Shown here piece by piece: positions 34,227 through 43,367 of a DNA stretch of 59,871 bases. Position 1 is the stretch's first letter, and every line of letters starts with the position of its first letter. This stretch comes from an uncultured Acidimicrobiales bacterium (GTDB lineage: Bacteria; Actinomycetota; Acidimicrobiia; Acidimicrobiales; SZUA-35), in contig CALHFG010000103.1 of NCBI GenBank assembly GCA_938029215.1, forward strand, positions 1-59,871. The letters run 5' to 3'. The notes under the pieces were generated by a model. The model was not told the origin of the DNA, ran no database searches, and worked only from the letters and a program-made list of their open reading frames with translations. The translations under genes and the position numbers were made by a program.

Positions 34227-34318
34227 AGCGACCCGACAGAATCAGAGAACAGATCCCTCAGAAACATCTAGAAGAACGATTGCGTTCGCCACGCTGCGCC
34301 AGAGGCGAGCGCAGTGCA
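34227..34318 (-). repeat. Dispersed ~92-nt repeat directly after nuoD
   Basis: Starts AGCGACCCGAC and aligns without gaps to 58464-58555, with about 70 identities in 92 positions by hand count. It ends 3 nt after the nuoD stop; the other copy ends 1 nt after the stop of the carboxyltransferase gene. Both therefore would be transcribed as 3' untranslated RNA of minus-strand genes. Confidence 0.75.
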
Positions 34319-34321
34319 GAA

Positions 34322-35689
34322 TCAACGGTCTACTTCGCCCATGATGGGGTCGACGGAACTGATGGATGCGACCGCGTCGGCGACGAGGCCGTTAGCCATC
34401 TTGTGAGGGAGACACTGCAGGTTGACCAGGCTGGGAGCCCGGATGTGCATGCGGTACGGGGTAGGTGATCCGTCGCTCACCAAGTAGCAGCCCAGCTCAC
34501 CACGAGGGGACTCGATGGCTACGTAGACCTCACCCTCGGGAACCTTGAAGCCCTCGGTGAAGATCTTGAAGTGGTGAATGAGGGCTTCCATCGACTCATC
34601 AATGCGAGCCCGTGGCGGCGGGGTGACCTTGGTATCTTGCACGCGGAAGTCGCCCTTGGGCATCTTGTCGAGGATCTGATGAACGATCCGAATCGACTCA
34701 CGAATCTCGTTCAGTCGAATCGCGTAGCAGTCGAATGAGTCTCCGTAGGAGCCAACCAGAACATCGAAGTCGACCTCGTCATAGGCCAGGTATGGCTGGT
34801 CCTTACGAATGTCTCGGGCGATACCGGTAGACCGCAGAACGGGGCCGGTAATCGATAGGGCCAGCGCCTCTTCGGGCGACAGCGTGCCGACGCCCTGGAG
34901 GCGTTCGCGCCAGATCGGCTGACCGGTCATGAGTATGTCGTACTCTTCGAGTCGCGGTGGGAGCATCTCGAGAATGTGCAACACGTCGTCGCGCCAGCCA
35001 TCGGGCAGGTCGGCGGCAACGCCACCGGGACGGATGTAGTTGTGGTTCATCCTGAGGCCCGTGACCTTCTCGAGGAACCGAAGAACCTGCTCGCGTTCAC
35101 GCCAGCCGTAGATCATCATGGACACTGCGCCGAGATCCATGCCGTTGGTCGCCATGAACAACAGATGCGATGCGATCCGGTTGACCTCACACATGAGCAT
35201 CCGTATCCACGTGGCCCTTGCAGGAATCTCTACATCGAGAAGCTTCTCGGTCGCCAGCGAGAACACCAGCTCGTTGAAGAGCGGAGCGGCGTAGTCCATA
35301 CGGGTGGTATTGGTGCAGCCCTGAAGGAAGGTGAGGGACTCACCAGTCTTTTCCATGCCCGTATGGAGATACCCGATGACCGGTTTGGAGCGAACGACGG
35401 TCTCGCCATCCATCTCAAGCATGAGTCGGAGCACGCCGTGGGTGCTGGGATGGGACGGACCCATGTTGACCAGCATGGTCTGTTGGTTCTCGTCGATAAG
35501 CGGGGCATCAGCCTGTTCAGCCGCTTGCACCTCGCTCATTCGCAGAACGGCATCTCGACGCGGCAGGCGGTCGAGCTGACCACCCTCAGGGTCGGGCACA
35601 CGGGTGGCGGTGGGGGATGCGACGACTGGCTCGTCCATGGGAGCTACGTCATCGATGAGGGCGTCGTGGGCTTCGGGAGTGATCGTCAT
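34322..35689 (-). CDS. nuoD: NADH-quinone oxidoreductase subunit D
   Basis: The 49-kDa-type subunit lining the quinone pocket, 455 residues. Conserved: NMGPSHPSTHGVLRLMLE, GYLHTGMEKTGESLTF, RMDYAAPLFNE, and GGVAADLPDGW; the C terminus has AIESPRGELGCYLVSDG and ends ISSVDPIMGEVDR, the family end. ATG 35689 overlaps the nuoC stop (ATGA); a longer frame from 35761 lies within nuoC. Last gene of the bc-nuoABCD transcript. Confidence 0.96.
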   Translation of the reverse strand: MTITPEAHDALIDDVAPMDEPVVASPTATRVPDPEGGQLDRLPRRDAVLRMSEVQAAEQADAPLIDENQQTMLVNMGPSHPSTHGVLRLMLEMDGETVVRSKPVIGYLHTGMEKTGESLTFLQGCTNTTRMDYAAPLFNELVFSLATEKLLDVEIPARATWIRMLMCEVNRIASHLLFMATNGMDLGAVSMMIYGWREREQVLRFLEKVTGLRMNHNYIRPGGVAADLPDGWRDDVLHILEMLPPRLEEYDILMTGQPIWRERLQGVGTLSPEEALALSITGPVLRSTGIARDIRKDQPYLAYDEVDFDVLVGSYGDSFDCYAIRLNEIRESIRIVHQILDKMPKGDFRVQDTKVTPPPRARIDESMEALIHHFKIFTEGFKVPEGEVYVAIESPRGELGCYLVSDGSPTPYRMHIRAPSLVNLQCLPHKMANGLVADAVASISSVDPIMGEVDR

Positions 35690-36207
35690 GTTTGAGGTCC
35701 CTTGAATTGCACCGGGATGACGCCCTGAGCGAAATCTTTGCGGAGTGGGTAGCCCACCCATTCTTCAGGCATGAGGATTCGACTGAGGTCGGGGTGACCT
35801 TCGAAGGTGATTCCGAACATGTCGTACGTTTCGCGTTCCTGGTAGTCGCTTCCCGGGTAGATCGCGTACAGCGAGTCGACCGTGGGATCCGATTCCGGTA
35901 CCTGGGTGCGCATCCGGATTCGGTCGCCGTTGTCGAAACGGACCAATGAAGCGACGACCTCGAACCGCTCGGGCGCTATTCCGGCGGGAAGCTTTCGCGC
36001 CGGTCCGTAGGAAAGGAAGTCCACTGCGGTGATGTCGGTGAGCATCGTCCAGTTGTCGGCGAAAAGCGCCTCGGCGGTGGAGCGCCACTGTTCCCGCGGG
36101 ACGTGGATCACTTGCTGACCCCGGCTGTAGGTGACGGGATGGCCGTAGCGTTCTTCTGAGGCAGCCTCGGACGGTGCGGTTTCTTCGGTTTCGGCGGTGT
36201 CGGTCAT
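35686..36207 (-). CDS. nuoC: NADH-quinone oxidoreductase subunit C
   Basis: The 30-kDa-type peripheral subunit, 173 residues. Family motif: YPGSDYQERETYDMFGITFE followed by HPDLSRILMPEEWVGYPLRK, the canonical C-terminal signature. The N-terminal 25 residues are acidic and variable. Separate from nuoD, unlike the NuoCD fusion of enterobacteria. Start overlaps the nuoB stop by one base (TGATG). Confidence 0.96.
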   Translation of the reverse strand: MTDTAETEETAPSEAASEERYGHPVTYSRGQQVIHVPREQWRSTAEALFADNWTMLTDITAVDFLSYGPARKLPAGIAPERFEVVASLVRFDNGDRIRMRTQVPESDPTVDSLYAIYPGSDYQERETYDMFGITFEGHPDLSRILMPEEWVGYPLRKDFAQGVIPVQFKGPQT

Positions 36208-36788
36208 CAGCGCCGTCCAATGGTGAGCAGCTCGGGCTGACCCTGGCCGTCCAGCTGTTCGATGGTGATTCCACCGGCGCCGCTAGCTCGACGCTTCATC
36301 AGCTCACCGCTTTCGATCATTTCGTGCAACGTGTTGATCGCATGAAGAAGGGTCTCGGGACCTGGCGGGCAACCCGGCGCGTAAACATCCACGGGGACGA
36401 TCTGGTCGACTCCCTGCACGATGGCGTAGTTGTTGAACATGCCACCGCTGGAGGCGCACACACCCATGGAGATAACCCACTTGGGCTCGGCCATTTGGTC
36501 ATAGATCTGTCGAAGGACAGGCGCCATCTTCTGAGACACGCGGCCCGCGACAATCATGATGTCGGCTTGGCGGGGCGAGGCTCGGAAGACTTCCATGCCC
36601 AGGCGAGCGAGATCATAGTGAGAACCGCCCGTAGCCATCATTTCGATGGCACAGCACGCCAGTCCGAAGGTGGCGGGCCATGAGGACCGAGCCCGGCTCC
36701 AATTGACCAACTTCTCCAAAGGAGCGGTGAGCACGTTGTGCTCGAGGCCCTCAATGCCGTGACTTTGTACGTCGGTAATGAGACCCAT
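36207..36788 (-). CDS. nuoB: NADH-quinone oxidoreductase subunit B
   Basis: The PSST-type subunit carrying cluster N2, 193 residues. The cluster ligands are the tandem pair in [11 protein letters not shown], Cys in [10 protein letters not shown] and Cys in [10 protein letters not shown]. Start overlaps the nuoA stop (TAATG). Typical length with a basic C-terminal end. Confidence 0.97.
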   Translation of the reverse strand: MGLITDVQSHGIEGLEHNVLTAPLEKLVNWSRARSSWPATFGLACCAIEMMATGGSHYDLARLGMEVFRASPRQADIMIVAGRVSQKMAPVLRQIYDQMAEPKWVISMGVCASSGGMFNNYAIVQGVDQIVPVDVYAPGCPPGPETLLHAINTLHEMIESGELMKRRASGAGGITIEQLDGQGQPELLTIGRR

Positions 36789-37315
36789 TAGTGGTCACCT
36801 GCCAGTGCGGGTTCGAGGTCAGCCACCGACAGGTCGCGGGAGGCGCCCGCGATGGTCTCGCGACCATCGGTCCCTACCCGACGTACCGTTGAAGAAGAGC
36901 TGCGGTTCGGATCGACTGCGGTCTCAGACGCCGAGGTTCGAACCGGTGAGTTGACCTGCAGGGGCCCCCAGTCGATCGCGCCCTTGGAAATCAAGTACAC
37001 GAAGCTCTCGAATACCAACGCCGAGAAGATCAAGATGGCGATAAGCCCAAACCGCCCGAGGGCCTCGTGGGCGACGGCATAGGGATACAAGAAAATGATC
37101 TCGATATCGAAGATCACGAACATCATGGCCACGAGATAGAAGCGAACAGGAAAGCGTTGCGGGGGCTCCCGACCGGGAATGATGCCGCACTCATACGGGG
37201 CAATCTTTTCTTGGGTGGTTCGGCTGGGTGCTAGCAACCCCGAAGCGACGAAGCTTCCAGCCGCAAACAAGATGCCGAGGACCAGTAGCACCAGAACAGG
37301 TAGGTACTCACTCAT
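36788..37315 (-). CDS. nuoA: NADH-quinone oxidoreductase subunit A
   Basis: Three-helix membrane subunit, 175 residues. The marks are [11 protein letters not shown] in the first loop and [21 protein letters not shown] in the second helix. The C-terminal 55 residues after the third helix are Ser/Thr/Arg-rich and not found in short homologues. Ribosome site GAGGAG 7 nt before the ATG. Follows the bc-complex genes with a 27-nt gap, so nuoABCD may be expressed as the tail of the bc operon. Confidence 0.96.
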   Translation of the reverse strand: MSEYLPVLVLLVLGILFAAGSFVASGLLAPSRTTQEKIAPYECGIIPGREPPQRFPVRFYLVAMMFVIFDIEIIFLYPYAVAHEALGRFGLIAILIFSALVFESFVYLISKGAIDWGPLQVNSPVRTSASETAVDPNRSSSSTVRRVGTDGRETIAGASRDLSVADLEPALAGDH

Positions 37316-37342
37316 TGGCTAACTCCTCGAGGGGTAAAGAAC

Positions 37343-38260
37343 TTACGCCGCTGCGGCGCGGATGGCCATCTCCCGGCGATCACGGATGTGCATAAGATAC
37401 GCGACGATCGCAAACAAGATGCCGTTGAAAATCGTGAACGCGGCCGGCACGAAACGAGTGCCGCTAATGAGCCACGGAACAGGACCGCCACGGTCACGTT
37501 CTACGACGACAGTCACGACATTTGCGCTCTCATCGGCCTGCGGAATCGGTGGCGCCTGGCCAGGAAGAGTCGGCTGCGGCAGCACGGCCTGCACCTGAAT
37601 CGCCACCAGTTCAGAACTGTGGAACGGGTTCAGGATCGACTCGGCCTTCTTTCGGAACCGGGTCGCGAGACTGTCGCCTTCGACGCCGGAGGGCTTACCG
37701 CCGATGGCGAAGCCACCAAACTGCAGCGGGATGTACTCGTCAGTCCCGTCGAAGATGTGCTCTTCGAGCAGGAACGTTTCGGCTGCGGACTGCGCATCAC
37801 CGCGACGGGGATTGGACGCAACCATGTACTCCCACCCGTTCAGGGCATCGATGTTGTCGTTGGCGAACCGCAGCGCATTGTTCTGGCGAGTGTCAGCGTC
37901 TTCACCGCTCACCGAGCCGAAGAAGTCGTTGTTGGGGCCAAGGGCCACACCGAGCTCGGCGATGGACTCGCCCTCGGCGAAGTCCAATTCGCCGGTGCTG
38001 ATTTCGGCAAGGTTCCAGCTTTGCGCCTCGCCGACCCAACCAATGCCGTACACGGTCCAGACAATTCCCATGAGGAACATCCAGCCGAAGAAACCGGCCG
38101 TCGCGATCAAGCCACCGGTCCGGGAGCCGGTGTTGGTGGCGACGATCAGATACGTACCGCCGATGAGTACGACAACACCGACCAGGACCGAGAGGAGGCC
38201 ACGGAAGAAGATGTCGAATTCAAGGCCACCGACAAATGCAAATACGGTGCTAGAGCTCAT
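37343..38260 (-). CDS. Uncharacterised membrane protein of the bc-complex operon
   Basis: A 305-residue protein that I do not recognise. Two hydrophobic helices near the N terminus (about residues 17-41 and 51-73), a soluble domain of about 170 residues with an acidic start (STGELDFAEGESIAELG), and one helix near the C terminus (about 270-292) followed by HIRDRREMAIRAAA. It overlaps the diheme cytochrome gene by 4 bp and lies upstream of nuoA, so it is probably a structural or assembly partner of the bc complex. No heme, Fe-S or Cys-rich motif is visible. Confidence 0.8.
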   Translation of the reverse strand: MSSSTVFAFVGGLEFDIFFRGLLSVLVGVVVLIGGTYLIVATNTGSRTGGLIATAGFFGWMFLMGIVWTVYGIGWVGEAQSWNLAEISTGELDFAEGESIAELGVALGPNNDFFGSVSGEDADTRQNNALRFANDNIDALNGWEYMVASNPRRGDAQSAAETFLLEEHIFDGTDEYIPLQFGGFAIGGKPSGVEGDSLATRFRKKAESILNPFHSSELVAIQVQAVLPQPTLPGQAPPIPQADESANVVTVVVERDRGGPVPWLISGTRFVPAAFTIFNGILFAIVAYLMHIRDRREMAIRAAAA

Positions 38261-39906
38261 CGCTGCTCAATTTCCTCACGCTCGTAGTCAACCACAGCCT
38301 GGAGCAGGTCTGGGGGAAGGATCTTACCGAATGCTGGCATCATGCCTGCGCCGCTCTGGCCGCCTCGGCCGTAGCCGACACCGGCGTTCGCTCCGTTATA
38401 GATGAAGTCGTAATGGGCGTTACTGGTTCGTTCTGGCATCTCTACCACGGTGCACCCTGCAGCAATACGACGGTCGCCCAACGTGATGACTTCACCATCG
38501 AACTCAGCGCCGATTCCCTCTTCGGTCAGAACCGGAGGATCGACGAACGGCGGGGTGATGCCTTCGCCGGTCTCGTCGGTGGTGACCAATGGGATGCGAG
38601 GATCGAAGGGATACGCGTTGGCAGGGATGCCGGCGGGCTCCCAGAGGTCGCTGTAGTAGAGGCAGTCGGCAAGGTCACCATCGGAAAGGATGGTGTAGGG
38701 AATCGGGTTTCCGGCAGCGTCGGACCGGTTGGTCATGGCGTTGCCCTTCTCGTCGAGGCCGATCTGGGTGAGGTCGTCGGCGAGAACGAATGCTTCACCG
38801 TTGGGACCATTGGTCAACGGATCGTTGGGGTCGAGCCAGCCACCGCGTGGATCCTTCCACGTGTCATCGGGGAAACGTTCCTTCACCCCACCGCAAAGGC
38901 TGAAGCCGATGCCCGAGGGATCGCCACCGCCACAGGCTGCGATGCCGTCATCCAGAACGTTTGGAACGACCGTGGCGCCCAAGGACCATCCGGCGGTGTG
39001 GCAGCGAGCGCAGCTCAGCGAGCCAGCTTGGTAACCACTGAAGAGGCCGAGGTTGAAGACTGCTTCGCCCACCGTGTCGAACTCGCCAGCATCGATCGAG
39101 CGTTGTACTTCGGCTCGAATGTCTGCGGCCAATGCGTTGGCGTCAGCCTGAGCCTCATCGACTGCGGCCTGAGCTGCGATGTACTCGGGGTCATCGGCTG
39201 CCAACGTGGCGACCTGCAGGAGCGGGTCGTTGATGTCGAGGGGGTCCAGGCTTTGGACCTGGAAGGTTCCCATGTACTCGATGAGGTATTCAAGCTGCTG
39301 CGAGGTGAGCGGTCCACCACCCGGTGTTCCCCAGGCGGCCATCGGTGACCCTGGACGACCGAAGTTGAGGACGTTGGTGACCTCTTCGTCGCTGTAGCGA
39401 TGCAAGACGTTGTTCAGAGCTGGAGCGACCCAGGACGCATTGCCGATGAACTGGCCGTCGGCATCCTGGTAGACGTAGGCAGCAACGCCGCCAACTCCGC
39501 CACCACCGTGACAGTTCACGCACTGTGCACCGTTCTGGTAGAGGTTGGTGCCACGACGAACAAACGTCTCTTGGAGCACGTCGACCGCACCCTCCTGCCG
39601 GCCGGGCTCGCCCAGCCAGTAGAACGGCAGGATCACCGAAGTGATCGTAAGGAGCACCAGTGCGAACGTGAGCGAGCGGTCGAGCTTGGTGGTCTCCAGC
39701 TCTTCATCGGACAGGTACTCGGCGCGGTTGGCCGCCAGTTCGATCTCAGAACCGAGCTCGGCCTTGGCCTCAAAGACGTTCCGCAGGAACAGTGCGATGA
39801 AACCAACAAAGACCACTGCGCCGGTAATGAGACCGATCGCGCGGAAATCAGCTGCCAGGATCATCTGCGCTCCAAACTGAGTCGTTGCAGCAAAAAGGGA
39901 TGTCAT
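38257..39906 (-). CDS. Membrane-anchored diheme cytochrome c
   Basis: A 549-residue c-type cytochrome. Two helices (about residues 22-41 and 80-97), then a periplasmic region with two CxxCH heme sites: CVNCH at 129-133 in a Gly-rich setting (CHGGGGVGG) and CARCH about residue 300. Between and after them are several insertions; methionine candidates for the axial ligand are in the C-terminal GMMPAFGKILPPDLLQAVVDY, the usual cytochrome c end. Sits between the Rieske and the uncharacterised membrane gene, start overlapping the Rieske stop by one base. Likely the cytochrome c1-like electron acceptor of the bc complex. Confidence 0.88.
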   Translation of the reverse strand: MTSLFAATTQFGAQMILAADFRAIGLITGAVVFVGFIALFLRNVFEAKAELGSEIELAANRAEYLSDEELETTKLDRSLTFALVLLTITSVILPFYWLGEPGRQEGAVDVLQETFVRRGTNLYQNGAQCVNCHGGGGVGGVAAYVYQDADGQFIGNASWVAPALNNVLHRYSDEEVTNVLNFGRPGSPMAAWGTPGGGPLTSQQLEYLIEYMGTFQVQSLDPLDINDPLLQVATLAADDPEYIAAQAAVDEAQADANALAADIRAEVQRSIDAGEFDTVGEAVFNLGLFSGYQAGSLSCARCHTAGWSLGATVVPNVLDDGIAACGGGDPSGIGFSLCGGVKERFPDDTWKDPRGGWLDPNDPLTNGPNGEAFVLADDLTQIGLDEKGNAMTNRSDAAGNPIPYTILSDGDLADCLYYSDLWEPAGIPANAYPFDPRIPLVTTDETGEGITPPFVDPPVLTEEGIGAEFDGEVITLGDRRIAAGCTVVEMPERTSNAHYDFIYNGANAGVGYGRGGQSGAGMMPAFGKILPPDLLQAVVDYEREEIEQR

Positions 39907-40775
39907 TAATGCTCCTCGGCACCACTAATGCAGTTCGGACCCTCGGCCTCCTGGCCGGTGGTGTTGGTCCCGATGGGCGGACCTTGAATGACTGTACCCG
40001 TGTCGACGATCAGCTCGTTGGCTGCGTTTACTTCCATGGGGAAACGGTCCATACCTCGGGGGGCGGGGCCACCCTTTTTCTCGCCAACTCGGTTGTACTG
40101 GGAACCGTGGCAGGGGCACTCGAACCACTGTGAGGTGGAGCACTCGGGCACACGGCAACCGAGGTGGGGACACGTCTGGTAGATGGCGGTGACGCCAGCG
40201 TTAAGACCCTGCTCAACCTGACCATAGAAGGCGTACTGGGTAGTGGCCTTCTCGACCGCCGCTGCGGGATACTCAGTCACCCACATACGGCCTTCAGGCA
40301 CGTAGAAGAATCCGCCACCGGCGATGATCGCAGCTTGAATATCGGGGATCCGCCCAACGGTGACCTTGGAGCCGAAGCCGCTGACGCCCTGTGGCCAAAG
40401 GAAGCCGATGCACGCCGCACCGAAGCCACCGAGGCCGAGGCCAAACATGCCAAGGATGCCGCGGTTGAGGAACTGCCGACGAGCGACACCGATGGTCTCG
40501 GGGTCTGGTGGCACATAGGCGACCGGAGGAGCCGACTCCGCTGCTACGAGCGCCGCACGCCCGCGAGCTGACCCTGCCAGTTCTACCTGCTTACCCGCCG
40601 AGGCATTGGAGGTGTCACCGGGCTCGGGTACGTCCAGCTTCTTGTCGCGCTTGACGGTTTCGCCAGAGAGCTGACCGATCGCGGTAGAGGTGTCACGACC
40701 ACGAAGGGCCAGGGCCAAAGCAGCGACCGCAAGAGCGGCGATCACGATGGCTCCGATAATGATGGAGGTAGTCAT
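39906..40775 (-). CDS. Rieske iron-sulfur protein of the bc complex
   Basis: A 289-residue Rieske subunit. Ligand motifs are CPHLGC and CPCHGSQYN, with the rest of the cluster-binding fold from YVPEGRMWVTEYP to the end; a helix at the N terminus (about 4-24) and a second near residue 110-130 (IFMFGLG-type stretch, LGGFGAACIGFLWP). The region between the helices is basic and variable. It is the electron acceptor for quinol oxidation on the positive side. Placed before the split cytochrome b genes in transcription-reverse order. Confidence 0.93.
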   Translation of the reverse strand: MTTSIIIGAIVIAALAVAALALALRGRDTSTAIGQLSGETVKRDKKLDVPEPGDTSNASAGKQVELAGSARGRAALVAAESAPPVAYVPPDPETIGVARRQFLNRGILGMFGLGLGGFGAACIGFLWPQGVSGFGSKVTVGRIPDIQAAIIAGGGFFYVPEGRMWVTEYPAAAVEKATTQYAFYGQVEQGLNAGVTAIYQTCPHLGCRVPECSTSQWFECPCHGSQYNRVGEKKGGPAPRGMDRFPMEVNAANELIVDTGTVIQGPPIGTNTTGQEAEGPNCISGAEEH

Positions 40776-40788
40776 TACAAGCTCCTTT

Positions 40789-41538
40789 CTAGAGCTCGAA
40801 GAACAGGCCAGCGGCCCAGGGGAAGATGAAGTTGAACCCGGGTCCTCGGAAGAAGGACCCGATCAAGACCAAGACTGCCCAGAACATGAGAAAGACAGTG
40901 AAAAGAGAAATGGCGAACTTGCGATCTTCTGGCCGGTTCGAGGGGTTCTTGTCGATGTAGGGCGCCAGGATCAGCACGATCAGGCCGATACCGGGAATCG
41001 TCACGCCAGCCACCATGGGGTGGAACAGGGTGAGCAGCTCCTGCAGGCCCATGAAGTACCAGGGGGCCTTGGAGGGGTTAGGCGTCTGGTTGACGTTGGC
41101 CAGCTCGAGCAACGGTGCGTTCACGAAGATCGAGAAGATCGTGAGGAAGGCGGTGCAGAATAGGGCTGCACCGAACTCGACCACGATGAGGTGAGGCCAG
41201 GTGTGCACCTTGTCCTGGGGCTTCATCTTGATGTCTTGAATCGACCCGCTCTTGACCACGGTGAGAAGACGCTGGGTATGGCCCTGCGGACCGGACATGA
41301 CCGGAAGGTCGCCAGCCGATGCGGCCGCGGCAACAGCAGCGCCACCGGCGGCGGCTGGGGCGACGGCTGCGCCCGCTCCTCCGCCTCCCTTTGCGCTCTT
41401 GGATCGCTCCAGCAGGTGGGCAGGAATCTTTGACTCGGCGCCCGAAGAGGTACCGGCGTCGGCGGGGGCATCGGCCGACTCGGCCTTCTTCTTGGCTTCG
41501 GAGGCCCGCTTGCGTAGATGTTCTGGGATCTCAGTCAT
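40789..41538 (-). CDS. Cytochrome b C-terminal half (subunit IV-like) with N-terminal HLxxR motifs
   Basis: A 249-residue protein. The C-terminal 150 residues are the second half of cytochrome b: PNPSKAPWYFMGLQELLTLF is the quinol-oxidation site segment (PWYF replaces PEWY) and three helices follow. The first 90 residues are unusual: MTEIPEHLRKRASEAKKK, then a Gly/Ala-rich linker with a second SKIPAHLLERSKSAKG. The same MTEIPEHL motif starts the c-type cytochrome of this operon (43368-44228), suggesting a shared docking or regulatory tag. Transcribed directly after cytochrome b N-half. Confidence 0.92.
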   Translation of the reverse strand: MTEIPEHLRKRASEAKKKAESADAPADAGTSSGAESKIPAHLLERSKSAKGGGGAGAAVAPAAAGGAAVAAAASAGDLPVMSGPQGHTQRLLTVVKSGSIQDIKMKPQDKVHTWPHLIVVEFGAALFCTAFLTIFSIFVNAPLLELANVNQTPNPSKAPWYFMGLQELLTLFHPMVAGVTIPGIGLIVLILAPYIDKNPSNRPEDRKFAISLFTVFLMFWAVLVLIGSFFRGPGFNFIFPWAAGLFFEL

Positions 41539-41555
41539 GGTTCAGATCTCTCTCT

Positions 41556-42347
41556 TTACAGCGGTCCGGAGATGCCGCCGTCCTTGCGCACCCGCCAGAA
41601 GTGGACGGCAAGGAAAATGACGGTGACGAATGGGAGCAGCAGCACGTGGAGCACGTACCAGCGGAGCAAGGTTTCTCGGCCGATCACCGAACCACCAAGC
41701 AGTACAAATCGAACCTCGTTACCGAACACCGGGGTGTAGCCCATCATGTTGGTACCCACGGTTACCGCCCAAAGTGCGAGCTGATCCCAGGGCAGGAGGT
41801 AGCCGGTGAATGACAGCAGCAGGGTGAACTGCAGCAGCAACACACCGATCACCCAGTTGAATTCACGAGGTGGCTTATAGGCGCCGTGATAGAACACCCG
41901 GGCCATGTGCAAGAACACCGAGAGCACCATGAGGTGCGCTCCCCATCGGTGCATATTGCGAACCAAGAGTCCGAAGGTCACGCCGGTCTGCAGCGTTGCG
42001 ATGTCTTCCCAGGCCGCCGCGGCGGTGGGGCGGTAGAAGAACATCAAGAAGATGCCGGTGATGGTGAGAATGATGAACAGGAAGAAGCTCAAACCACCCA
42101 GGCACAGGGTGTAGCTGACCTTGACGGCGTGACGCTTTACCTTCACCGGGTGGAGGTGGTAGAGCACGCTGTTCATGATCACGTAACTGCGGTTACGGGG
42201 ACTGTCGGTGTAGCCCTTACGGAACACCGACCCCGGACGGAAGATCGAGTTCCAGGCCTGGCTGCCCTGCACCGAGTCGGCGGTCTGCTGCGCGATATCG
42301 CCAGCCTTTTCCGCCAATGTGGGCTTGTCTTGAATTGATTTCGCCAT
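41556..42347 (-). CDS. Cytochrome b N-terminal half (b6-like)
   Basis: A 263-residue four-helix protein binding both b hemes. The His pairs are in NMHRWGAHLMVLSVFLHMAR (13 residues between His) and HVLLLPFVTVIFLAVHFW (14 between), the spacing of b6-type proteins. GYLLPWDQLALWAV is the quinone-site loop. Its first 65 residues are cytoplasmic (ending NSVLYHLHPVKVK). With the following gene it makes a full cytochrome b, split as in b6f complexes. Confidence 0.94.
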   Translation of the reverse strand: MAKSIQDKPTLAEKAGDIAQQTADSVQGSQAWNSIFRPGSVFRKGYTDSPRNRSYVIMNSVLYHLHPVKVKRHAVKVSYTLCLGGLSFFLFIILTITGIFLMFFYRPTAAAAWEDIATLQTGVTFGLLVRNMHRWGAHLMVLSVFLHMARVFYHGAYKPPREFNWVIGVLLLQFTLLLSFTGYLLPWDQLALWAVTVGTNMMGYTPVFGNEVRFVLLGGSVIGRETLLRWYVLHVLLLPFVTVIFLAVHFWRVRKDGGISGPL

Positions 42348-42403
42348 AGGTCTATGACTTCCTCGTTCTTCTTACTTCGTGATTTGTGAGCTGTAGATGC
42401 TGG

Positions 42404-42820
42404 TTAGGCCAGGCGCATGCCGTAGCCGTACCCATGAGAATTCGTTCGCTGGTTGTGGTCTCCGAATTGGGAGGCCGTATCGATCTTGCCGAGGATGATC
42501 ACGCCGGTCGGGCAGCGATCAACACAGAGGGCACAACGGGTGCAGACATCGTCGTCGATGGTGAAGATGAACGCATCGTTGGGGTCGTCACCGGGCTTGA
42601 CGGTGCCGAAGGCTTCGCTGACCGCCTCGGTGGGTTGCATATGGATGCATTTCCACGGGCAGATATCGACACAACCCTCGCACGTGATGCACTCGGTCTG
42701 GTCGATGTGAATGAACTGCTTTGGCTTGACCGCACGCGCCAAGTAGTCCGCGTCTACTTCGACGAGGACGTAGTCGTCGCGGAATTCCGGCAGTGGCGGA
42801 TTGGCGTCCTGGTAGCCCAT
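42404..42820 (-). CDS. Two-cluster [4Fe-4S] ferredoxin in the bc operon
   Basis: A 138-residue soluble protein with two [4Fe-4S] motifs: CITCEGCVDICPWKC (Cys44, 47, 50, 54) and CTRCALCVDRCP about residue 97-108, separated by about 40 residues instead of the usual 20-30. The remainder is acidic. It is encoded inside the bc-complex operon between a membrane protein and cytochrome b, which is not usual for bc1 or b6f complexes, so it may deliver or receive electrons at the complex, perhaps with complex I, whose genes follow in the same transcript. Start ATG lies 1 nt after the previous stop. Confidence 0.9.
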   Translation of the reverse strand: MGYQDANPPLPEFRDDYVLVEVDADYLARAVKPKQFIHIDQTECITCEGCVDICPWKCIHMQPTEAVSEAFGTVKPGDDPNDAFIFTIDDDVCTRCALCVDRCPTGVIILGKIDTASQFGDHNQRTNSHGYGYGMRLA

Positions 42821-42821
42821 G

Positions 42822-43265
42822 TCAGCCTCGCTTCACCAGCGGACGGCCGTAGGTGGAGGTTGCGACGACGTCGGAACCTTTCTTTGCCTGGCTGCGGTTC
42901 TGCCAATCGATCCACATTTTGACCATGATGCCCAGGGCGATGATGTAGATCACTGCCGCAATGGTGTCGGAGACAGCGCGCAAGGTGATGTCGAAGGGGA
43001 ACCAGCCACCTTCGCTTTGAGGAACGACGAGGCCGCCGAAGGTGAATTTGCGGTCGGCCCGGAAGCTCCATTCGTTTTCGGCAACGGTGAGCCATTGGTG
43101 AGGCACGACGCCAAAGACCATGAAAGCGAGGAAGAAGGCGTAGACCGATCCCACCATGGCCTCACCCCAGGTGACTGGCGTGCCTTGGGGGCGGCGGGCG
43201 GCGTAGACGTACACCAGGCCTGCGAGAGCGGCGGTAATGATGGTGGAGAGGATGAGAGCAACCAT
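42822..43265 (-). CDS. Uncharacterised membrane protein of the bc-complex operon
   Basis: A 147-residue protein I do not recognise. Three hydrophobic segments: about residues 3-23, 36-55 and 100-117, with a short loop and a basic C-terminal end (WQNRSQAKKGSD). No metal or heme motif. It is the second gene of the bc operon, one base apart from the ferredoxin gene, so the two may form a membrane-anchored ferredoxin unit. A Shine-Dalgarno-like AGTAGGAA lies before the ATG. Confidence 0.8.
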   Translation of the reverse strand: MVALILSTIITAALAGLVYVYAARRPQGTPVTWGEAMVGSVYAFFLAFMVFGVVPHQWLTVAENEWSFRADRKFTFGGLVVPQSEGGWFPFDITLRAVSDTIAAVIYIIALGIMVKMWIDWQNRSQAKKGSDVVATSTYGRPLVKRG

Positions 43266-43367
43266 GGGGATTCCTACTTCGAAGGATTCGTCTCAAAGCC
43301 GTTTTGGGGACTTTGTGAATCTTTGCACAATCTATCGGTCAAGTACAGGGGTGAGTAAACCGGGCGC

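Noticed and set aside
33948..34344. Two open frames across the 113-bp repeat (33948-34223 and 34078-34344)
   Set aside because: They only re-read the repeat, with a period not a multiple of three, and have no ribosome site, hexamer or protein similarity.
40789..41538. Cytochrome b split as a sequencing error
   Set aside because: Both halves have their own start and the C-half has a 90-residue N-terminal extension, as in true split b6/subunit IV systems.
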